Below are positions 59,400-64,000 of a stretch of DNA of 64,000 nucleotides, one piece after another. This DNA comes from Bin87 sp965204685. GTDB taxonomy: Bacteria > Chloroflexota > Dehalococcoidia > Lucifugimonadales > UBA3495. Location: the NCBI GenBank assembly GCA_965204685.1, contig OZ242004.1:3534001-3598000 (forward strand). The letters are read 5' to 3'. Made by a program: the position numbers and the translations under genes. Below the pieces are notes generated by a model. It did no database searches. It was given only the letters and a program-made list of their open reading frames with translations, and was not told the DNA's origin. The first letter of the stretch is position 1. Each line of letters opens with the position of its first letter.

Positions 59400-59427
59400 G
59401 TAGGGGCGAATTGCAATTCGCCCCTAC
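59400..59427. repeat. Perfect 28-bp palindrome between the 2Fe-2S and Mo subunit genes
   Basis: GTAGGGGCGAATTG and its exact reverse complement, with no spacer. A related AGGGGCGAT/ATCGCCCCT hairpin ends the operon at 61754-61781. It is probably a dispersed repeat inserted in the operon, between two genes that must be co-expressed. Confidence 0.85.
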
Positions 59428-59449
59428 ATTGTTAGGGAGGTGAGCCAAA

Positions 59450-61717
59450 TTGACCACACCAAACCAAGTGCTATCGGAAGTCGAATACGACGTAGTAGGG
59501 AAGCGGCCGGTGCGTCCTGATGGAGTGGATAAGGTCACGGGTCGAGCACAGTACGGCGCGGATCTCGATCTGACCGGCCTGCTGCACGCCCGAGTTCTGC
59601 GAAGTCCGCATGCGCACGCTCACATCAGGGCCATCGACACGTCGACAGCGGAAGCCCTCGCCGGGGTGCGCGCGGTGGTGACCGCCGCCGACCTGCCTTT
59701 TGCGACACTCAGCAAAGCTGATTTGGGCAACGACTACAACCGGTTCAAGTTCTTAAGCGACAATTTCCTCGCCAGTGACAAGGCGCTGTATCGCGGGCAC
59801 GCGGTCGCCGCCGTCGCCGCTGATAACGCGCATATCGCCGAGGCGGCTCTGGCACTGATCGACGTTGACTACGAGGTTCTGGAACCAGTGATCGACGTGC
59901 GCGCCGCGATGCAGGACGGCGCTCCACTGCTGCATGACGATCTGATCCACACCTCCGCCATGGGCGAGATCTCAGACAAGCCCAGCAACGTCGCTTCCTA
60001 CATGAAATTCGAGAGGGGAGACACGGCGGCCGGGTTTGCCAACTCCGACGTCATAGTCGAGCGTGAATTCACCACCGCCTCGGTGCACCAGGGCTACATC
60101 GAGCCGCACAACGCGACGGCTCACTGGCGCGCCGACGGGCAGATCAATGTCTGGTGCAGCACCCAGGGAGCCTTCGTAGTCCGCGCTAACACCGCTGACG
60201 TTTTGCGGGTCGACGTATCGGACGTCCGGGTTACGCCCATGGAAATCGGCGGAGGTTTTGGCGGTAAGGTGTCGTTCTACCTGGAGCCGGTTGCCGCGTT
60301 GCTGTCGCGCAAGGCCGGGGCTCCGGTCAAGGTGTTGATGAGCCGCACCGAGGTATTCGAGGGCAGCGGTCCGGCTCCCGGGAGTTGGATGCGGGTCAAG
60401 ATGGGCGCCAACTCTGCGGGCAAGATCACTGCCGCGGAAATCGAGCTTGCTTTCGAAGCCGGCGCATATCCCGGTTCCCCGGTAATGCAGGGCGCGACCT
60501 GTGCCTTCGCCTGCTACGAGCTGGAAAACGGAACCGTCGAAGGCTACGACGTGATCGTTAACAAGCCCAAGACGGCAGCGTACCGCGCGCCGGGCTCGCC
60601 TCAGGCCGCGTTTGGGGTGGAGCAGGTCGTGGACGAGCTCTGCCAGAAGCTAGGCGTGGACCCGGTGGAATTCCGGCTCAATAATGCCGTCAAGGAGGGC
60701 TCGCGAAAGGTTGAAGGCCCTGTGTTCCAAAAGATCGGCCTGGTGGAATGCCTTGAAGCGGCGAGGAACCATGAGCATTACCGAGCGCCATTGGAGGGTC
60801 CAAATCGCGGCCGTGGCATTGCTTCGGGCTTCTGGATGAACCGTGGCTTCCATTCCAGCGTCAACATGACGGTAAACCCGGATGGCACCGTGAACCTGAT
60901 CGAAGGTTCGGTGGATATCGGAGGCTCCCGGGCATCAATCGCGCAGCAAGCTGCCGAAACTTTGGGGATAGCCTACGAGGACATCAAGCCACAGGTGGTC
61001 GATACGGATTCCATCGGTTACACCATGGTCACGGGCGGCAGCCGCACCACCTTCGCCACCGGTTGGGCGGCCATCCTCGCGGCGGAAGATGTCAAGGGAC
61101 AGTTGGTCGAGCGGGCGGCATCCATTTGGGATGTGCCGGTGGAAGATGTTGAGTATGAGAGCGGTGTGATCCGGCACAAATCGGAAGAGCTGAGTTTCAC
61201 CTTCAAGGACCTGGCGCGGCAACTCTACACCACGGGTGGCGGCATCACCGGCACGGCGAGCCTGGACCCGACTGGCGAGGGCAATTCCTTCGGCGTGCAC
61301 CTGGTCGATGTTGAGGTTGACCCGGAAACCGGCAAGACCGAAATCCTGCGCTACACTGCGATTCAGGACGCCGGCAAAGCGGTGCATCCCAGCTATGTGG
61401 AAGGGCAAATCCAGGGAGGAGCGGTTCAGGGCATCGGCTGGGCGCTGAACGAGGAGTATTACTTCGGCGACAACGGCCAGATGATGAACTCCAGCTTCCT
61501 GGACTATCGGATGCCGACGTCGCTGGACCTGCCCATGATCGATACGGTCATCGTGGAGGTTGCCAATCCGGGCCACCCATACGGAGTTCGCGGCGTGGGT
61601 GAGGTGCCCATCGTTCCGCCGCTGGCCGCCGTTGCCAACGCGGTGGGTCATGCCACGGACCAGCGGCTTACCAGCCTGCCGATCACGCCGGGCAGCGTGC
61701 TTGAGGCGAACCTGTAA
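59450..61717 (+). CDS. Molybdenum hydroxylase large (Mo-binding) subunit, xanthine dehydrogenase family
   Basis: A 755 aa molybdopterin-cytosine-dinucleotide-type subunit. The N-terminal domain (GKRPVRPDGVDKVTGRAQYGADL) is followed by GGGFGGK, the loop AYRAPGSPQAAFGVEQ, and RGVGEVPIVPP with the catalytic Glu. The active-site loop is AYRAPGS, not the AYRCSFR of form I CO dehydrogenase, so it is an aldehyde/N-heterocycle/aromatic-type hydroxylase of unknown substrate. TTG 59450 is preceded by GGGAGGTGAG. No cofactor-maturation gene (coxF/xdhC-type) is adjacent. Confidence 0.93.
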   Translation: MTTPNQVLSEVEYDVVGKRPVRPDGVDKVTGRAQYGADLDLTGLLHARVLRSPHAHAHIRAIDTSTAEALAGVRAVVTAADLPFATLSKADLGNDYNRFKFLSDNFLASDKALYRGHAVAAVAADNAHIAEAALALIDVDYEVLEPVIDVRAAMQDGAPLLHDDLIHTSAMGEISDKPSNVASYMKFERGDTAAGFANSDVIVEREFTTASVHQGYIEPHNATAHWRADGQINVWCSTQGAFVVRANTADVLRVDVSDVRVTPMEIGGGFGGKVSFYLEPVAALLSRKAGAPVKVLMSRTEVFEGSGPAPGSWMRVKMGANSAGKITAAEIELAFEAGAYPGSPVMQGATCAFACYELENGTVEGYDVIVNKPKTAAYRAPGSPQAAFGVEQVVDELCQKLGVDPVEFRLNNAVKEGSRKVEGPVFQKIGLVECLEAARNHEHYRAPLEGPNRGRGIASGFWMNRGFHSSVNMTVNPDGTVNLIEGSVDIGGSRASIAQQAAETLGIAYEDIKPQVVDTDSIGYTMVTGGSRTTFATGWAAILAAEDVKGQLVERAASIWDVPVEDVEYESGVIRHKSEELSFTFKDLARQLYTTGGGITGTASLDPTGEGNSFGVHLVDVEVDPETGKTEILRYTAIQDAGKAVHPSYVEGQIQGGAVQGIGWALNEEYYFGDNGQMMNSSFLDYRMPTSLDLPMIDTVIVEVANPGHPYGVRGVGEVPIVPPLAAVANAVGHATDQRLTSLPITPGSVLEANL

Positions 61718-61753
61718 GTTTCAGGCGCCGCTCGGACAATGGAGACCGAGCAA

Positions 61754-61781
61754 GGGGGCGATGTCAAATCGCCCCTGTTTT
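61754..61781 (+). terminator. Terminator after the molybdenum hydroxylase genes
   Basis: A 9-bp stem (GGGGGCGAT/ATCGCCCCT, with one G-U) with a 5-nt loop, followed by GTTTT. Confidence 0.7.
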
Positions 61782-61833
61782 CAGTTCAGTTATCGCCAAC
61801 CCGGGTCGAACAGGCTGTACTGTCTACACACGG

Positions 61834-62748
61834 CTAACTGAACTGCGGGATCACATCCGAAGCGATGGAATGCATCAGTTCTCGGAGGCGGCCAACGTCT
61901 CCGGTGTTGAGGGCCAGCACGATGTGCTGCACTCCGGCCTCCTGGTAGGCGGCGATGCCGGCGACCATCCCGGCCGGGTCATCGCCGGGGAGGCGCGAAC
62001 GGTCGGCGGCGCGTTGGCTGGACGGGCCGCCGTGGGCTTCCACTTCCACACGGGCGGACATCACCAGGTCGTCAGGGTTGCGTCCCGCGGACTCGGCAAG
62101 TTCGCGGACGCGCTGACGGCCGATGGCGAATTCCTCAGCACTCATACCAGAGGGATGCCAGCCGTTGCCTCGGCGAGCGGCCCGGCGCAATGCCCCCGGG
62201 CTGCCGCCGCCAACCCACAAAGGTACATGGAGTGCCCCGTCTACGGACTGCACCGGTTTGGGCGAAAACTTGAGGTCTTCGAATTCCCAGCGGTCGCTAC
62301 TGTATCGAGGGTCTTCGTTGGACCATAATTCCCGCATGATGTCCATGCACTCGTTGGTCAGCAACCCACGCTGGCTCATTGGTATGCCCAGGGCGTCGAA
62401 CTCCGGGGTCATGGCGCCAACGCCGACGCCCAGCACAACGCGGCCACCGGACATCTGGTCCAAGGTTGCGGCGTATTTGGCCAACTCCACCGGATTGTGA
62501 TAGGGCAATACGAGCACCGATGTACCCAATTTCACACGCGAAGTCAGGGCCGATATATGGGACAGCGTGGCCATGGGGTGGTAATAGGGCTTATCGTCCA
62601 GCCTTTCGCGGATGTAACCGTTGTTGAAAAGGTGGTCCATAACCCAAACGGAAACGAAGCCCAACTCTTCCGCCAGCGGACCAAAATTGACGACTGCCTG
62701 AGGGTCCTCGACGCCCCAGTTATTGGGTACTGTCACGCCAAATTCCAT
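61834..62748 (-). CDS. LLM-class F420-dependent-type oxidoreductase
   Basis: A 304 aa luciferase-like protein: MEFGVTVPNNWGVEDPQ, LGFVSVWVMDHLFNN, TSRVKLGTSVLVLPYHNPVELAKYAATLDQMSGGRVVLGVGVG and VPLWVGGGSPGALRRAARRGNGW. The pattern is that of the F420-dependent TIGR03619/TIGR03560 branch. ATG 62748 with GGAGACTAAAC decides the start over the longer frame to 62799. It follows AIM24- and ribH-type genes on the same strand. Substrate unknown. Confidence 0.88.
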   Translation of the reverse strand: MEFGVTVPNNWGVEDPQAVVNFGPLAEELGFVSVWVMDHLFNNGYIRERLDDKPYYHPMATLSHISALTSRVKLGTSVLVLPYHNPVELAKYAATLDQMSGGRVVLGVGVGAMTPEFDALGIPMSQRGLLTNECMDIMRELWSNEDPRYSSDRWEFEDLKFSPKPVQSVDGALHVPLWVGGGSPGALRRAARRGNGWHPSGMSAEEFAIGRQRVRELAESAGRNPDDLVMSARVEVEAHGGPSSQRAADRSRLPGDDPAGMVAGIAAYQEAGVQHIVLALNTGDVGRLRELMHSIASDVIPQFS

Positions 62749-62873
62749 GTTTAGTCTCCTGTGCGGGCGGGAAAACCCGGTCGCGCCGGACAGGTGCAAT
62801 AGACTGGAGCGCCACTGGGAAACTGTGGGCTGCAGCCGTCAGCGCCGGATACGGCCGGCGATTGGGCTGGGAG

Positions 62874-63563
62874 CTATTGTCCGCGCTTGGGTAGGAACGG
62901 GTTCAGTTTTTCGGCCAGGGAAGCCAGGTTACGGGTCTGGATCCACACGGTTCCGCTGCCGCGGAACTTCATCACCAAACCCTCGCCGCCGGCGATGAGC
63001 GAGCGGATGCCGCCGACTTTTCCGATGGAATATTCGACGTCATCGCTGAAGGCCACCAGATGCCCGGTATCCACCACCAACTCCTGGCCCGGATTCACCG
63101 CAACTTCTTTGATGGCGCCGTAGGAGTTGTAATACACCGTGCCGGTGCCTTGCTGGGCGTAAGCGCGGATGAAGAACAGGCTTTCCCCGCTGAAAAACCC
63201 GCGAAATCCCTGGAACTGACTGTCGATTTGAACGTTCCCGGTGCTGGCAAGGAACGAACTGGACTGTAGGAACAGGTTGCTGCCCGGTTGCAGGTCGAAC
63301 GAGCCGACATCGCCGGGAGCGGGCGGAGCCAGGCTGACCCATCCTCCAGCACCCTCGGCGGTGAAGGTGTTTACGAAAAAGGATTCACCACCCATCATGC
63401 GGCGGATGCCGCCGAAGAGGCCGCCGGAACCGCTCATGCCGGTGCTCATTTCGACCCCCTGCTGCGCGACCATCGCGCCGGGCTCGGCCTTGACGGACTC
63501 CCCCGCGGTCAGGTCGATGGTGAGCAGAGAGTAACTGGGGTCGAATTCTACGGTAGCCTGCAT
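62874..63563 (-). CDS. AIM24/TIGR00266 family protein
   Basis: A 229 aa beta-rich protein of the AIM24 (TIGR00266, formerly DUF124) family. Typical parts are PGAMVAQQGVEMSTGM, glycine-rich SGGLFGGIRRMMGGESFF, the central beta repeats, and LVVDTGHLVAFSDDVEYSIGKVGG before GLVMKFRGSGTVWIQTR. Function is unknown in bacteria; the family forms beta-prism-like assemblies. It is 24 nt downstream of ribH on the same strand. Confidence 0.9.
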   Translation of the reverse strand: MQATVEFDPSYSLLTIDLTAGESVKAEPGAMVAQQGVEMSTGMSGSGGLFGGIRRMMGGESFFVNTFTAEGAGGWVSLAPPAPGDVGSFDLQPGSNLFLQSSSFLASTGNVQIDSQFQGFRGFFSGESLFFIRAYAQQGTGTVYYNSYGAIKEVAVNPGQELVVDTGHLVAFSDDVEYSIGKVGGIRSLIAGGEGLVMKFRGSGTVWIQTRNLASLAEKLNPFLPKRGQ

Positions 63564-63587
63564 TGTCGTTCACACCTGCCTGCCGGC

Positions 63588-64000
63588 TCAGCCGGTCTTG
63601 ATGGCCTGCAAGAGCCGGGCGCAGTCTATGGCTCCGACAGCGCAATCGGCGCCCAGGTTACCAACCTTGCCCCCGGAGCGGTTAATAGCCTGCTCCATGT
63701 TTTCGGTCGTCAATACGCCAAACATAGTCGGGATGCCAGTTTCGCGGCCCACCGCGGCTATTCCCGATGCTGCTTGGTTGCATACCATGTCATAGTGGCT
63801 GGTCTCGCCACGTATGACAGCACCCAGGCAGATCACCGCGTCGTATCGCCCGGATTGGGCCAGCGTCTTAGCGACCACGGGCAGTTCGAAAGAGCCCGGG
63901 ACCCAGGAAGTAGTAATGTCTCCGTCGCGCACGCCATATTGGGCCAGCGTCGAAATGGCCCCTTCCATCAGGTTCTTGGTGATCACGTAGTTGAACCGGG
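63588..64000 (-). CDS. ribH: 6,7-dimethyl-8-ribityllumazine synthase (5' end beyond the window)
   Basis: Penultimate enzyme of riboflavin synthesis, joining the ribityl-uracil and butanone phosphate. The frame runs off the window edge with RFNYVITKNLMEGA, which matches the family start region, so about 15 or more N-terminal codons are missing. WVPGSFELPVVAK, CLGAVIRGETSHYDMVC (catalytic His) and FGVLTTENMEQAINRSGGK are all present. Riboflavin supply would suit the many flavoproteins here. Confidence 0.93.
   Translation of the reverse strand, partial: RFNYVITKNLMEGAISTLAQYGVRDGDITTSWVPGSFELPVVAKTLAQSGRYDAVICLGAVIRGETSHYDMVCNQAASGIAAVGRETGIPTMFGVLTTENMEQAINRSGGKVGNLGADCAVGAIDCARLLQAIKTG

Noticed and set aside
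59450..61717. Aerobic CO dehydrogenase large subunit (CoxL)
   Set aside because: The active-site loop is AYRAPGS, not the AYRCSFR of form I CO dehydrogenases.
1..64000. tRNA or rRNA genes, integrases and IS transposases
   Set aside because: I read all intergenic gaps and saw no cloverleaf-like tRNA, no rRNA blocks and no transposase or integrase motifs in any reading frame.

Overview
This 64 kb window is GC-rich bacterial chromosomal DNA. The gene content suggests Chloroflexota, most likely a Dehalococcoidia or SAR202-like lineage; this is an inference, since no rRNA or tRNA is present to test it. The clues are three luciferase-like flavin/F420 oxidoreductases, many MFS exporters, SDR/MaoC/thiolase-type acyl-CoA genes, a molybdenum hydroxylase trio, a DUF951 protein, a large SRP RNA with an Alu domain, an RND pump with no outer-membrane channel nearby, and many TTG/GTG starts.

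Layout. 1-2.4 kb: the end of a type I restriction-modification locus (hsdS then hsdM), closed by a strong hairpin terminator. 2.6-9.1 kb: a DUF3500 protein, pyrF-DUF951-MFS in overlapping order, a second MFS and a cobalamin-type binding protein. 9.2-16.3 kb: flavin reductase, an LLM oxidoreductase, a B12-radical SAM protein with a coiled-coil tail, fabF, recJ and a Uma2 protein. 16.4-23.9 kb, minus strand: lgt, ispE, rsmA, the SRP RNA, a membrane-anchored unknown, two paralogous SDRs and two hot-dog dehydratases. 24.6-30.6 kb: an unknown protein, otsA-otsB (trehalose), a HAD hydrolase, a DsbA/FrnE-like gene with an in-frame TGA at its active site, and a tandem Uma2 pair. 30.7-38.2 kb: a NuoE/NuoF/NuoG-like NAD-linked trimer, a ferredoxin-NADP-type reductase and MmgE/PrpD. 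38.2-42.4 kb, minus strand: a small dimeric-barrel protein, an NHL protein, an acyl-CoA dehydrogenase-like flavoprotein and DUF1800. 42.7-47.9 kb: tandem MFS exporters, a DHA2-type MFS behind a leader peptide, and an LLM oxidoreductase. 48.1-53.2 kb: an RND pump and a lipoprotein adaptor with a very long coiled coil. 53.4-57.8 kb: DUF35, thiolase-like, HAD-like, MFS and GNAT genes. 58-61.7 kb: molybdenum hydroxylase FAD, 2Fe-2S and Mo subunits. 61.8-64 kb: an LLM oxidoreductase, an AIM24-type protein and the start of ribH.

The most striking item is the gene at 28737-29393. It reads as a complete FrnE/DsbA-type thiol oxidoreductase if TGA codon 27 is read through. That codon sits exactly where the first cysteine of the CPWC motif belongs, and a hairpin lies at the right distance downstream. 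It is therefore a strong selenocysteine (UPWC) candidate.

A second theme is the density of dispersed repeats between genes: 111-bp imperfect palindromes, short hairpin repeats, an 18-bp tandem array and CATCCTGTTCATCC-type repeats. At least two genes take their last codons and stop from such a repeat. The plus strand is strongly C-rich over G from about 3 to 24 kb, even where genes are on the minus strand, and this bias fades or reverses to the right.
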